Position numbers and translations under genes: made by a program. A DNA stretch of 64,000 bases from an uncultured Algibacter sp. (GTDB lineage: Bacteria; Bacteroidota; Bacteroidia; Flavobacteriales; Flavobacteriaceae), in contig NZ_CANLGU010000004.1 in assembly GCF_947490405.1 (NCBI RefSeq), forward strand, positions 124,001 through 188,000. The letters are read 5' to 3'. The notes under the pieces were generated by a model, which worked only from the letters and a program-made list of their open reading frames with translations, was not told the origin of the DNA and searched no databases. Positions 17,395-25,527 of this stretch are shown here, piece after piece (position 1 is the stretch's first letter; every line of letters starts with the position of its first letter).

Positions 17395-17679
17395 TTAGTC
17401 ATAATTAATACGCTCACGTATCCCTCCACTGGCGTGATGGATAATCACATCAGCATTACGGCGTTTAGCTATCGTTTTGGCTTTGTTTATAGCTGTACTT
17501 TGCTTTCGGTGTTTAGAGGTAATACGTTTATTACCCTCACGTCGTACAGCCCAACCATCTTCGTAAGGCACAACATGTTGGTGCCACGTTCTAGGTTTCT
17601 TATTAGCACTTTTAAAATAAGCGTCAATAAGGTCTTTTAAAACATAAATCCAAGAGGTTGGTTTATTTGTTTTTTGCAT
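17395..17679 (-). CDS. DUF2188 protein
   Basis: 94 residues. The second half matches DUF2188 closely: HVVPYEDGWAVRREGNKR, then a basic linker, AKTIAKRRNADVIIHHASG and the terminal GGIRERINYD. The family is small, basic and of unknown function, found scattered in many bacteria. The first 35 residues (ending KKPRTWHQ) are an extension. It lies directly downstream of cassette locus i on the same strand and could be read from its promoter. Confidence 0.8.
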   Translation of the reverse strand: MQKTNKPTSWIYVLKDLIDAYFKSANKKPRTWHQHVVPYEDGWAVRREGNKRITSKHRKQSTAINKAKTIAKRRNADVIIHHASGGIRERINYD

Positions 17680-17726
17680 AGGCTGCTAATTAAAAACTTA
17701 AAAGATTGTTTGTTTTTAGGGACAGG

Positions 17727-17865
17727 TTCGTTTAACGGTCTCGTATAACCGTCAGTTACGGGTTAATATGCGTTAATTTTCGGTTTGGCACAGACGTTAG
17801 CAATTCCGAGTGGATTCGGACGTAGTCGAATCCGCCGTAATTGCGGTTATACATTGTTACCATAC
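17727..17865 (-). repeat. attC-like hairpin site B4
   Basis: Outer stem GTATAACCG (17743-17751) with CGGTTATAC (17844-17852); apical stem GGATTCG (17812-17818) with CGAATCC (17827-17833). On the minus strand it opens at GGTAACAATG and closes at GTTAAAC, which fits the integron GTTRRRY box exactly. Confidence 0.6.
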
Positions 17866-17870
17866 GTTTT

Positions 17871-18389
17871 TTATTCTATCATTTTTTTTAACTCAACGAT
17901 ATCTTTTTTAGCATATTTAATATGACAAGATCTATCTCCACAATAAATATAAGGGTCGGAATGTCCTAAATATTTTTTTTCTCTTTTTGATACTTTTTTT
18001 GCATAAATCAAATATTCCTTATCTAAAACTAACAATGGAGAAGTACTGCTATAAATTCTTGCAAATATTTTAATATGTTTCTTGTTTTTTCCTTTAAAAA
18101 GTTTAGAAACTTCAAAAACATACCAGTACTTTTGAATTGGTTGGAAATCTGTTGGCCCATTTTCATCAATATCAGATGATTCAAGAGTCTCTTTTCGTAT
18201 AATTTCTATAACTTTTCCAGTGAATACATATTCAGATTTTTCAAATTCATCTGAAATTGTTGGAATATCAACTATTCCTGGGTATCCTAGACATAATCTT
18301 TTGGAATGAATACTGTCGATTACCTCCCTTTTTCTTTGTCCGTAACCAAGAAAAGAAATCAGTAATATTATTAATGTAATGTTCTTCAT
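17871..18389 (-). CDS. Secreted protein, possible TIMP/NTR-like fold (cassette cargo)
   Basis: 172 residues with a signal peptide ending near GYGQ (residue 17). No family is certain. The pattern SEYVFTGKVIEI ... YVFEVSKLFKG ... VLDKEYLIYAKK ... YCGDRSCHI ... DIVELKKM resembles the TIMP/netrin-like OB-fold proteins widespread in Bacteroidota: a V-x-G-x-V strand, a KLFKG turn, a YLIYA strand and paired Cys near the C terminus. It is the only gene of cassette locus i and is flanked by that unit's own 9-bp inverted repeat. Confidence 0.6.
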   Translation of the reverse strand: MKNITLIILLISFLGYGQRKREVIDSIHSKRLCLGYPGIVDIPTISDEFEKSEYVFTGKVIEIIRKETLESSDIDENGPTDFQPIQKYWYVFEVSKLFKGKNKKHIKIFARIYSSTSPLLVLDKEYLIYAKKVSKREKKYLGHSDPYIYCGDRSCHIKYAKKDIVELKKMIE

Positions 18390-18394
18390 CTAAT

Positions 18395-18481
18395 GTATGG
18401 TAATGTTCCGCGGATATGCGTCGTTTTAATGACTTATATCCGACGTTAAACGAAGTTAGCTAATTTTTCTGACAAAGTCAA
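18395..18481 (-). promoter_or_regulatory. Leader site A4 with conserved promoter-like motif
   Basis: On the minus strand TTG (complement of 18479-18481), 20 nt, then TAACTTCG (complement of 18451-18458). This is one base from the Bacteroidota -7 consensus TAnnTTTG, with a TTG at -33. The leader after it pairs CGGATAT with ATATCCG. The same layout and the same 20-nt spacing recur at 29189-29219 and 58132-58162. Confidence 0.55.
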
Positions 18482-18576
18482 CTATAACAATACATTCTTA
18501 AAAATCAATTCTAAATACTCACCAACTTAGATAAACCAATCCAAGATTTAGAGACATTGACTTAGCAGATTAGCCC

Positions 18577-18666
18577 GCGTTAGGGATAGAAGAGGAAAGC
18601 CCACAGCCCGACGTAGGAGGTGCGAGGACTTGTAACGGATAGTCCGACCCCTTGTGGGTAACGCCC
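18577..18666 (-). repeat. Dispersed repeat family R, copy 2
   Basis: Read on the minus strand it begins GGGCGTTACCCACAAGGGG, continues through GTCCTCGCACCTCCTACG and GGGCTGTGGGCTTTCC, and ends TATCCCTAACGC. The 18390-18802 gap contains leader A4, this copy and the dnaN terminator hairpins; no gene is seen. Confidence 0.75.
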
Positions 18667-18737
18667 AAATTAGTATTAATAGAACAGCACTTTTTTTATC
18701 ATTAATATAAACGTTGCGCCTTAGCGACTTTGCGAGA

Positions 18738-18802
18738 CAAAAAAAGCAGCAATCTATTTGAGATTACTGCTTATATTATGAGATTCCTGCCTTCGCAGGA
18801 AT
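18738..18802 (-). terminator. Terminator hairpins after dnaN
   Basis: Two stems downstream of dnaN on the minus strand. ATTCCTGC/GCAGGAAT (18783-18802) abuts the stop codon. AGCAGTAATCT/AGATTGCTGCT (18746-18772) is followed by a run of T on the minus strand and is the likely terminator. Confidence 0.75.
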
Positions 18803-19921
18803 TTAATTGTTTAACATTACTGGCATGACCAACATGGTTACTTGTTCGCCATCATCTAAACCATCTACAGGTGTTAAAATACCTGCTCTGTTGGGCATGC
18901 TCATTTCTAACTGTACATCATTGGCATTGAGGTTATTCAGCATCTCAGTTAAAAAACGCGAGTTAAAACCTATTTGCATATCGTCACCTTGGTAATCACA
19001 AGTTAAACGCTCTTCGGCTTTATTGCTGTAATCGATATCTTCTGCCGAAATATTTAATTCTGCACCTGCAATTTTTAAGCGTATTTGGTGTGTGGTTTTG
19101 TTAGAGAAAATACTAACACGACGCACAGAATTTAAAAACTGGTTTCTATCAATAACTAATTTATTTGGGTTCTCTTTCGGGATTACCGCTTCGTAGTTTG
19201 GATATTTTCCGTCTATCAATCGACAAATCAACTCAGAGTTTTCAAATGTAAATTTAGCATTACTATCATTATACTCAATGGTTACATCGTCTTCACTAGC
19301 AGCTAGAATACCTTTTAAAAGATTTAAAGGTTTTTTGGGCATAATAAATTCTGCCACTTGGTTGGCTTTTACATCTTCACGCGTGTATTTTACTAGCTTA
19401 TGTGCATCTGTTGCTACAAAAGTTAAGCCTTCTGTAGAAAATTGAAAAAACACACCACTCATTACGGGGCGTAAATCATCATTTCCAGCAGCAAAAATAG
19501 TTTTGCTAATAGCGGTTGCTAATACATCACCAGTTACAACAGTTTTACTTGGGTCCTCAAGCGCTACAGCCTTCGGGAATTCAGCACCATCTGCATAAGC
19601 TAGAGCATATTTACCGTGGTTAGAGCTTATTTCTACTGTATTATTGTCTTCGACAACAAAAGTTAAGGGTTGCTCTGGGAAGGTTTTTAAAGTATCTAAT
19701 AACAAGCGAGCAGGAATAGCAACGCTTCCTTCACTATCACTTTCAACATCTAAAGTTGATGCCATAGTGGTTTCTAAATCACTGGCCGAAACAGTTAGTT
19801 TACTGTTATCTAATTCAAATAAAAAATTATCTAAAATAGGTAAGGTGTTCGAGCTATTAATAACGCCACCTAAAACCTGTAATTGTTTTAATAAATAAGT
19901 ACTGGATACTATAAATTTCAT
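18803..19921 (-). CDS. dnaN: DNA polymerase III beta subunit (sliding clamp)
   Basis: 372 residues, the normal length, starting MKFIVSSTYLLKQLQVLGGV. Three clamp domains run through to the terminal TMLVMPVML, which resembles the usual MPMR(L) ending but is followed by NN. Other clamp hallmarks are SDLETTMAS and ATDAHKLVKY. It is not beside dnaA or an origin here; the neighbour upstream is gldG, an order I recall as common in flavobacteria. Confidence 0.95.
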   Translation of the reverse strand: MKFIVSSTYLLKQLQVLGGVINSSNTLPILDNFLFELDNSKLTVSASDLETTMASTLDVESDSEGSVAIPARLLLDTLKTFPEQPLTFVVEDNNTVEISSNHGKYALAYADGAEFPKAVALEDPSKTVVTGDVLATAISKTIFAAGNDDLRPVMSGVFFQFSTEGLTFVATDAHKLVKYTREDVKANQVAEFIMPKKPLNLLKGILAASEDDVTIEYNDSNAKFTFENSELICRLIDGKYPNYEAVIPKENPNKLVIDRNQFLNSVRRVSIFSNKTTHQIRLKIAGAELNISAEDIDYSNKAEERLTCDYQGDDMQIGFNSRFLTEMLNNLNANDVQLEMSMPNRAGILTPVDGLDDGEQVTMLVMPVMLNN

Positions 19922-20005
19922 GAAACCTGCTTCGTTTAATTTGTAATTATGCTACTTACAAATATATTCCAAAAGGCGGTTATTTGGAAACAAACTTATT
20001 AACAT

Positions 20006-21673
20006 TTAAGAAGCGTATCTTTTCTTTCTGAGGTAGTTGAAAACAAAACCAAAGGCAGCAAGTAATGTGAGTGGTAGTAAGATGTTTATAAGTTGCCATT
20101 TGGTTTTTTCTGAGGCTATTTTTTGCTGATTTAAGAAGGCTACCGCTATTTCTTTAGACCGAATGTTTATAAGTCCATTATCGTCTAATAAGTAATTAAC
20201 GGCGTTCAATAAAAATTCCTTGTTGCCATAAGTTTGTCCCGTCCATCTATCAAACCCTAGTTCTTGAGGGGTATTTCTTATCACGTCGTTTTTAATCACA
20301 TCACCATCAGCTATAACAATCATTTTTGTTGGCGGGCTTTTTATTTTAGCGTTATTAATATTAAAAGGTTTAATACGATTTTCGTAAACCGAAGGAAACT
20401 CGCCTTCTAATAGCACTGCAAGTGTTTGATTTCCCTTGTTAAAAACTTGAGGGTTTTGCTCTTTAGTAACCAATTCTAAACTTACTTCGCGTGGTGTACC
20501 TTCTAATTTTGTAAGTGGTGCACTTTGAAGTAGAATGGTTTTGTTAAGGTTGTTTTTAAGTGTGTCAATTTGGTTTGCAAAATCAAAACGTACCAAGTTT
20601 AAATTATTGACAATAGGATGATTGCTACTAGATCCCGCTAAAGGGGAATAGGGCCATTTTAAATGCTGGAATTGTGATTGACTGCCTTCTCCCATGGCCA
20701 AAGTAATAGGCGCAGAGTAAAGTGTACTTACCATATAAGGGTTGATGCGGACGCCATATTTAAAAAAGAAATCGGTTAAATTTAAATCTCTAGGCACCGC
20801 ATAGTTTTTTCCTGAAGCGTTATATAGACTATCTTTCTCCATAGCCACAGCGTCAATAAGCCAAAGGCTTTTTCCGCCATTCATTGTGTATTGGTCTAAA
20901 ACCAACTTTTCTTCTTCTGTAAAGGCTTTGGTGGGTTTTGCAGAAATAATTAAATCAAAAGCACCAATAGCTTTTAGGGTGTTTTGCGGATTTGAAGCCA
21001 CACTATCCAAAGTAAAAGGTGCAATGTAGTAGTATTCTTTTAGCTTTTTAGCGAAGTCTACTAAGTATTTATCCTCTAATTGGTTATTGCCTTTTAAGAT
21101 GGCTATTTTTTTTCGTTTTGGCTTTATAAGTTTACTAAAGCCATCAGCAAACGCATACTCCAAATGCTGAACAGAATTATTAACCAATTCTTGTTGCGAT
21201 GCACCAATTTTATTTTTTACTAACGGAATGGTAACTGTTTGCCCATTATAACTTGCTAATGCCCATGGAAAAATAACAGCTTGCGTAGATTTACCTTGCT
21301 CTTGTACACTTAATTGCATGGGTGTTAATCCACGTTGAGTAAGTTGTTGGATGTTGCTTTCTCGAGTTGATTCATCTTCAAGTGGATTCAAAAATTTAAA
21401 GACAATATTACTGTTTTCGGCTTGAAATTCTTCCAATAGCTGTTTGGTTTCATTTTTAAGTCGTCGAAACTCAGAAGGAAAATCTTCGCCTTCTAAAAAT
21501 ACATCAACTACAATAGGGGAGTCTGTATCTTTAATAATTTCTATAGAAGAATCGCTTAATGTATAACGATTGTCTGAAGTTAAATCGAAACGCTTGTAAA
21601 CCTTACTGCTAATAACGTTAAGAGCAATTAAAGCAACTACAAGGATTATTATATGTTTTAAATACTTATTCAA
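20006..21673 (-). CDS. gldG: Gliding-associated ABC transporter substrate-binding protein GldG
   Basis: 555 residues. An N-terminal membrane anchor (LKHIIILVVALIALNVISSK) is followed by FDLTSDNRYTLSDSSIEII, a typical start of the GldG/ABC-2 auxiliary family. A large periplasmic domain follows, then a C-terminal membrane helix (ILLPLTLLAAFGFVFNYLRKKRY). With GldF and GldA it forms an ABC-type complex implicated in gliding; the ATPase GldA is not in this window. Its start overlaps the preceding gene by 8 bp, indicating translational coupling. Confidence 0.93.
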   Translation of the reverse strand: MNKYLKHIIILVVALIALNVISSKVYKRFDLTSDNRYTLSDSSIEIIKDTDSPIVVDVFLEGEDFPSEFRRLKNETKQLLEEFQAENSNIVFKFLNPLEDESTRESNIQQLTQRGLTPMQLSVQEQGKSTQAVIFPWALASYNGQTVTIPLVKNKIGASQQELVNNSVQHLEYAFADGFSKLIKPKRKKIAILKGNNQLEDKYLVDFAKKLKEYYYIAPFTLDSVASNPQNTLKAIGAFDLIISAKPTKAFTEEEKLVLDQYTMNGGKSLWLIDAVAMEKDSLYNASGKNYAVPRDLNLTDFFFKYGVRINPYMVSTLYSAPITLAMGEGSQSQFQHLKWPYSPLAGSSSNHPIVNNLNLVRFDFANQIDTLKNNLNKTILLQSAPLTKLEGTPREVSLELVTKEQNPQVFNKGNQTLAVLLEGEFPSVYENRIKPFNINNAKIKSPPTKMIVIADGDVIKNDVIRNTPQELGFDRWTGQTYGNKEFLLNAVNYLLDDNGLINIRSKEIAVAFLNQQKIASEKTKWQLINILLPLTLLAAFGFVFNYLRKKRYAS

Positions 21674-22151
21674 AGGTCTTTTCTAATTGATAAGGTCTTA
21701 CAGATGTAACCATATTATTTTTAAACTGTAGTTCTATACATTCTTGCATATCGTTGAATGCACCGGGTTTAAAACCTAAATTGTAATTCCATTTTTGTTC
21801 TGAGTTAGCTTTTATAGCGTTGTCCCAACCATACCATTCTGGTTTTCCTAAAAGGACTTTAATATCATTTTTGTTTTTCCCTATAAACAAACTATCCGTT
21901 AAAATTTGATTTGTCATTTCGTAACGTAATGCCGGTTTGTCTTCCCAAGCTTCAGCATCAAAATATTTTTCGTGATGGTAGCTACTAAATATATTTAACA
22001 TCGGATAAAACAAATAAAAATATACAACAGGAGTTAATACTAAACTGACTAAAAATGTCAACCATTTGCGTTTATCTATGGTATTTACAAATAACCAAAC
22101 GACTATAAAAACCACCACTAGAAAAATGACAAATAAAGGTGATACAATCAT
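21666..22151 (-). CDS. Membrane-anchored BamE/SmpA-like protein between gldF and gldG
   Basis: 161 residues, two N-terminal membrane helices (about 5-23 and 32-54). A periplasmic domain follows with DSLFIGKNKNDIKVLLGKPEW, the SmpA/OmlA (BamE) pattern seen in many small outer-envelope proteins, and a later IELQFKNNMVTSV strand. It begins 1 bp after gldF stops and overlaps gldG, so the three are one translational unit. The name is by resemblance; no function is established. Confidence 0.65.
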   Translation of the reverse strand: MIVSPLFVIFLVVVFIVVWLFVNTIDKRKWLTFLVSLVLTPVVYFYLFYPMLNIFSSYHHEKYFDAEAWEDKPALRYEMTNQILTDSLFIGKNKNDIKVLLGKPEWYGWDNAIKANSEQKWNYNLGFKPGAFNDMQECIELQFKNNMVTSVRPYQLEKTFE

Positions 22152-22868
22152 TTATTTTACTTTGTTAATATTTAGTTTAGTTAGCATTAAAAAGAACAAC
22201 GTAACGCTTAAAAAGTAGATGATATCTCGGGTATCTAAAACACCACGGCTCATACTTTTGTAATGCGTACTCATGCCTAATTGCTCTATAAAATCACTTG
22301 AGATAAACTCTGCAACACCTTCAAAACCAATATAAAAGATAAAACAAATAAAAACCGCAGATATAAACGCTACAATTTGATTATCTGATAATGTTGAAGC
22401 GCATATACCAATAGCTGTATAAGCCGTTACTAAAAATAATAAGCCAAAATAAGAGCCCCAAATGCTTCCCATATCCAGATTGCCAATAGGGTTACCCAAT
22501 TGATAAACGGTGTACACATATAGCAAAGTGGGCAAAAGCGCAATTAATATTAAAACAAGCGCACCAAAATATTTACCTAAAACAATATTAAAATGGGAGA
22601 TAGGTTTTGTTAAAAGCAACTCCAAAGTGCCTTGTTTCTTTTCATCTGAAAAGCTTCGCATAGTAACAGCAGGAATTAGGAATATCAAAATCCAAGGTGC
22701 CAATAAAAAGAAGGATGATAAATCTGCAAATCCGTAATCTAAAATATTGAATTCACCTTTAAATAACCAAAGGAACAACCCATTTAAAACTAAAAAAATA
22801 GCAATAACCAAATACCCTATTGGAGAAGCGAAAAATGAGTTTATTTCTTTTTTTAAAATTGCTAGCAT
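22152..22868 (-). CDS. gldF: Gliding-associated ABC transporter permease GldF
   Basis: ABC-2 type permease, about 238 residues with six predicted helices. Start MLAILKKEINSFFASPIGY is the usual GldF N terminus; the frame is open to 22910 but the added 14 residues lack family character. The motif MRSFSDEKKQGTLELLLTKPIS is the conserved ABC-2 loop (residues near 78-100). First gene of the gldF / BamE-like / gldG unit. Confidence 0.93.
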   Translation of the reverse strand: MLAILKKEINSFFASPIGYLVIAIFLVLNGLFLWLFKGEFNILDYGFADLSSFFLLAPWILIFLIPAVTMRSFSDEKKQGTLELLLTKPISHFNIVLGKYFGALVLILIALLPTLLYVYTVYQLGNPIGNLDMGSIWGSYFGLLFLVTAYTAIGICASTLSDNQIVAFISAVFICFIFYIGFEGVAEFISSDFIEQLGMSTHYKSMSRGVLDTRDIIYFLSVTLFFLMLTKLNINKVK

Positions 22869-22932
22869 TTCTTTTTCGATATGTATGCCATTACAAGGAG
22901 GTAACGACATGGTAATCTTTCTATAATTTAAC

Positions 22933-22974
22933 AGATTGTCACAACAAATTTATTAATTTGTTTCGCAATGACGG
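22933..22974. repeat. Intergenic hairpin related to the CGTCATTGCGA family
   Basis: AGATTGTCAC ... CGCAATGACGG surrounds a perfect AACAAATT/AATTTGTT hairpin. The same CGTCATTGCGA and GCAATCT ends occur at 25403-25497 and inside family R copies 1 and 6. Confidence 0.6.
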
Positions 22975-22982
22975 TTCATTTG

Positions 22983-23279
22983 TTACTCCAAACTTTCCAA
23001 CTTATCAACACTCCAAGCTTCAGGCCTAATACTAAAAAGGGGTTTTACTTTACTCCAAACCGTATTAAATAATTCCGACTTTCTATAATTTTCCAAGGCT
23101 TCTTCAGACTCCCAATGACTGTAAGTAAAAAATATACTAGGATCGTTTTTATCTCTATACAATTCTAAAAATCCGCAACCTTCAAAAGCTCTAATTTGGG
23201 TTTTTGTATTGTCAAAATTCTCAAGAAATACTTCTACATTTTGTTTGTAAAATCCCATTTTTACTATTCTTACTAGCAT
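22983..23279 (-). CDS. Antibiotic biosynthesis monooxygenase (ABM) domain protein
   Basis: 98 residues, single ABM-type ferredoxin-like fold: MLVRIVKMGFYKQNVEVFLE start, a FEGCGFLELYRDKNDP turn and a FFTYSHWESEEALENYRKS motif. Members act as small quinol monooxygenases or haem-handling enzymes; this one is not assigned. It lies 14 bp downstream of the SAM hydrolase-like gene on the same strand, so the two are probably co-transcribed. Confidence 0.85.
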   Translation of the reverse strand: MLVRIVKMGFYKQNVEVFLENFDNTKTQIRAFEGCGFLELYRDKNDPSIFFTYSHWESEEALENYRKSELFNTVWSKVKPLFSIRPEAWSVDKLESLE

Positions 23280-23293
23280 AAATATTTTTTAAA

Positions 23294-24187
23294 TTAGTAG
23301 TCCGCAGCTTTAGTTATATTCTGCGGGATTTCAATACCTTCAGGTATAATAGGTTTTGCTACAAAACTAATACTCACAGCATCCATTAAACCTAAGCCTA
23401 AAAGTGTAGATGCACTTCCAACGGTATCACTATTACTTTTATAAACTGCAATTTCTAAAAAATCTCCAGAATTAAAAACCACAAGTTTTCTACCCTCATC
23501 GTTTCGTTTGTTTTCCGGAATTTCAAAATTTACAATATCACTGTATTTATTAAGAATCTTTTTAAAAGTGTAATTACGAGCCGAAATTTCAAAATCACGC
23601 CCTTTTTGAACAGTTTCAAAAAAACTACGCTTAATATTGGTTACTACATTGCCATAATTATCAATATATATTACGCTACCTATAATCTGTGTTTTGTCAT
23701 CATTAACGTAAGGCACAATGTTTTTAATAGGTTTTATCTCAGAAATGGTTTTTCCAATAACCTCTAAAGTACCACCACGGGCAATATGGCAGGCCACTTT
23801 TACAAAAACATCTAAAACAGGAAAACTAGTTTGAATTTTATCATGGATATTGATTTCAACAATTTTCTCTGGTGCAATTTCAGAGCATATCATACTCATA
23901 ATACCATTATTAGCACAAACAAAGTAGTGTTCGTCTAGCTTAATGGCAATATGTTTGTTCTCTGGGTTAATTTCAGAATCAATGCCTATAATATGAATGG
24001 TCCCTTTTGGAAAACTGTTATAAGCATTTTGAATAATGTAAGCCGCTTCAGGAATATTAAAAGGGGAAACAGAGTGTGAGATATCAACAATTTTAACATC
24101 GGGTAGTTCACTGTAAATAGCGCCTTTTGTCGCGCCAGCAAAGTGATCTTTTTCCCCAAAATCAGTTGTTAAAGTTATAATTGCCAT
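23294..24187 (-). CDS. SAM hydrolase / SAM hydroxide adenosyltransferase family (DUF62)
   Basis: About 297 residues. The N-terminal signature ITLTTDFGEKDHFAGATKGA and DISHSVSPFNIPEAAYI are hallmarks of the duf62 family, which cleaves S-adenosylmethionine to adenosine and methionine with water, as characterised members do. The C-terminal half has the YIDNYGNVVTNI stretch. ATG 24187 chosen; the frame reaches a TTG at 24193. Divergent from phoH across 156 bp. Confidence 0.88.
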   Translation of the reverse strand: MAIITLTTDFGEKDHFAGATKGAIYSELPDVKIVDISHSVSPFNIPEAAYIIQNAYNSFPKGTIHIIGIDSEINPENKHIAIKLDEHYFVCANNGIMSMICSEIAPEKIVEINIHDKIQTSFPVLDVFVKVACHIARGGTLEVIGKTISEIKPIKNIVPYVNDDKTQIIGSVIYIDNYGNVVTNIKRSFFETVQKGRDFEISARNYTFKKILNKYSDIVNFEIPENKRNDEGRKLVVFNSGDFLEIAVYKSNSDTVGSASTLLGLGLMDAVSISFVAKPIIPEGIEIPQNITKAADY

Positions 24188-24343
24188 AGGCAAAATTGTT
24201 GATATGTTTTTAATGTTAACTCACCCAAAATTATGTATTTTTGGGTTTGAGAGATGATATACAAAACTAATAAATCATTTTATCTAAGTAAACATTATTT
24301 CAATATATTATACTTGTAAATCTTTTAAACTTATAACACGCTT

Positions 24344-25297
24344 TTGAACGAAATTATTATTGAACTTGAAGAAATAACTCCAAAAGAATTTTTTGGAGCT
24401 CAAAATGCAAACATAGAACTTCTTAAAAAGTACTTTCCTAAATTAAAAATTGTAGCTCGCGGTAACAAAATTAAAGCCTTTGGTGATGAAGAATTATTAG
24501 AGGAATTTGATAGACGCATTACCATGCTATTAAAACATTTCGGGAAGTATAATAAACTTGATGAAAACACAATAGAACGTGTCCTAACGAGCCAAAGCAG
24601 TGATGATTATACAACGTCTAAAGCTAGTGGAGAAACCATAGTACATGGTGTAGGCGGTAAATTGATAAAAGCTCAAACGGCTAATCAACGCAGACTCGTG
24701 GATAGCATGCACAAAAACGATATGGTATTTGCTATTGGTCCAGCAGGAACGGGAAAAACCTATACAGGTGTTGCCTTAGCTGTACAAGCCTTAAAAAATA
24801 AAGAGGTTAAGCGTATTATTTTAACACGTCCTGCAGTAGAGGCTGGAGAGAATTTAGGGTTTTTACCTGGCGATTTGCAAGAAAAATTAGATCCCTATAT
24901 GCAACCGCTTTACGATGCATTACGAGATATGATTGCGCCAGAAAAATTAGCTAGTTACATTGAAAAAGGTACCATCCAAATAGCGCCATTAGCCTTTATG
25001 CGTGGACGAACCTTAGACAATGCTTTTGTGATTCTAGACGAAGCACAAAACACCACCCATGCCCAAATGAAAATGTTTTTAACACGTATGGGTAAACATG
25101 CAAAGTTTCTTTTAACAGGCGATCCTGGGCAAATTGATTTACCTCGTCGCACCATTTCTGGTTTAAAAGAAGCGCTATTAATTTTAAAAAATGTTGATGG
25201 CGTAGGTATCATCTTTTTAGATGACAAAGATGTAATTCGCCATAAACTTGTAAAGAAAGTTATTGAAGCTTATAAAAGCATAGAAAATAGAGACTAA
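24344..25297 (+). CDS. phoH: PhoH family ATPase
   Basis: 317 residues, normal length. N-terminal KH-like part, then the PhoH P-loop domain: Walker A GPAGTGKTYTGVALAVQAL near residue 133, LTRPAVEAGENLGFLPGDL near 160, FVILDEAQNTTHAQMKMFL (Walker B) near 228, and LTGDPGQIDLP near 257. Start codon is TTG at 24344; no in-frame ATG precedes the conserved NEIIIELEEI start. phoH is followed by purC, an order I recall from other flavobacteria. Confidence 0.92.
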   Translation: MNEIIIELEEITPKEFFGAQNANIELLKKYFPKLKIVARGNKIKAFGDEELLEEFDRRITMLLKHFGKYNKLDENTIERVLTSQSSDDYTTSKASGETIVHGVGGKLIKAQTANQRRLVDSMHKNDMVFAIGPAGTGKTYTGVALAVQALKNKEVKRIILTRPAVEAGENLGFLPGDLQEKLDPYMQPLYDALRDMIAPEKLASYIEKGTIQIAPLAFMRGRTLDNAFVILDEAQNTTHAQMKMFLTRMGKHAKFLLTGDPGQIDLPRRTISGLKEALLILKNVDGVGIIFLDDKDVIRHKLVKKVIEAYKSIENRD

Positions 25298-25308
25298 TGT
25301 TTTTTTTA

Positions 25309-25382
25309 GGAGCTATTTCCCGCTTTCCGCTATATCTTTTTTTTGTAGAAAAAAAGGATGCCGCTTCAATCGGGGCTAGGGC
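25309..25382 (+). repeat. Dispersed repeat family R, divergent copy 5
   Basis: GGAGCTATTTCCCGCTTTCC, then TATATCTTTTTTTTGTAG, then AAAAAGGATGCCGCTTCAAT and GGGCTAGGGC. The order (5' arm, TATATCTTTTT core, AAGGATGCC 3' arm) matches copies 1 and 6, but the outer GCGTTACC/TAACGC ends are replaced by GGAGCTA/TAGGGC. Confidence 0.55.
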
Positions 25383-25402
25383 TTTTTAGAATAAACAACG
25401 AA

Positions 25403-25497
25403 CCGTCATTGCGAATCACACTTTTTTGTGTGATGTGGCAATCTGTTAAAAAGGAAGAGATTACCACGTCGCAAAAAAATGCTCCTCGTAATGGCGA
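25403..25497. repeat. Intergenic palindromic repeat, CGTCATTGCGA family
   Basis: CCGTCATTGCGA ... GTGGCAATCT ... AGATTACCACGTC ... CTCGTAATGGCGA: two nested arms that pair with each other, plus a local ATCACAC/GTGTGAT hairpin at 25414-25433. It lies between phoH and purC. Confidence 0.65.
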
Positions 25498-25527
25498 TAT
25501 TAAATAAACTCATAAACATTAAAAAAA

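Larger units (their letters stand above)
17727..18481 (-). mobile_element. Cassette locus i: one gene between attC-like sites
   Basis: Bounded by the inverted repeat TTCGTTTAAC (17727-17736) and GTTAAACGAA (18445-18454). In reading order on the minus strand: promoter-like TTG-N20-TAACTTCG, leader site A4, gene 18389-17871, hairpin site B4. The gene is bordered by the exact 9-bp inverted pair GTATGGTAA (18395-18403) and TTACCATAC (17857-17865). A cassette unit would run 17736-18403 (668 bp). The arrangement matches integron cassettes by structure; no integrase is seen. Confidence 0.6.

Noticed and set aside
18803-19921. Replication origin near dnaN
   Set aside because: No dnaA gene, DnaA-box cluster or AT-rich unwinding region is evident; the neighbours are gliding genes.
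24188-24343. SAM riboswitch before the SAM hydrolase-like gene
   Set aside because: The 156 bp divergent gap with phoH shows no conserved riboswitch core or terminator stem.
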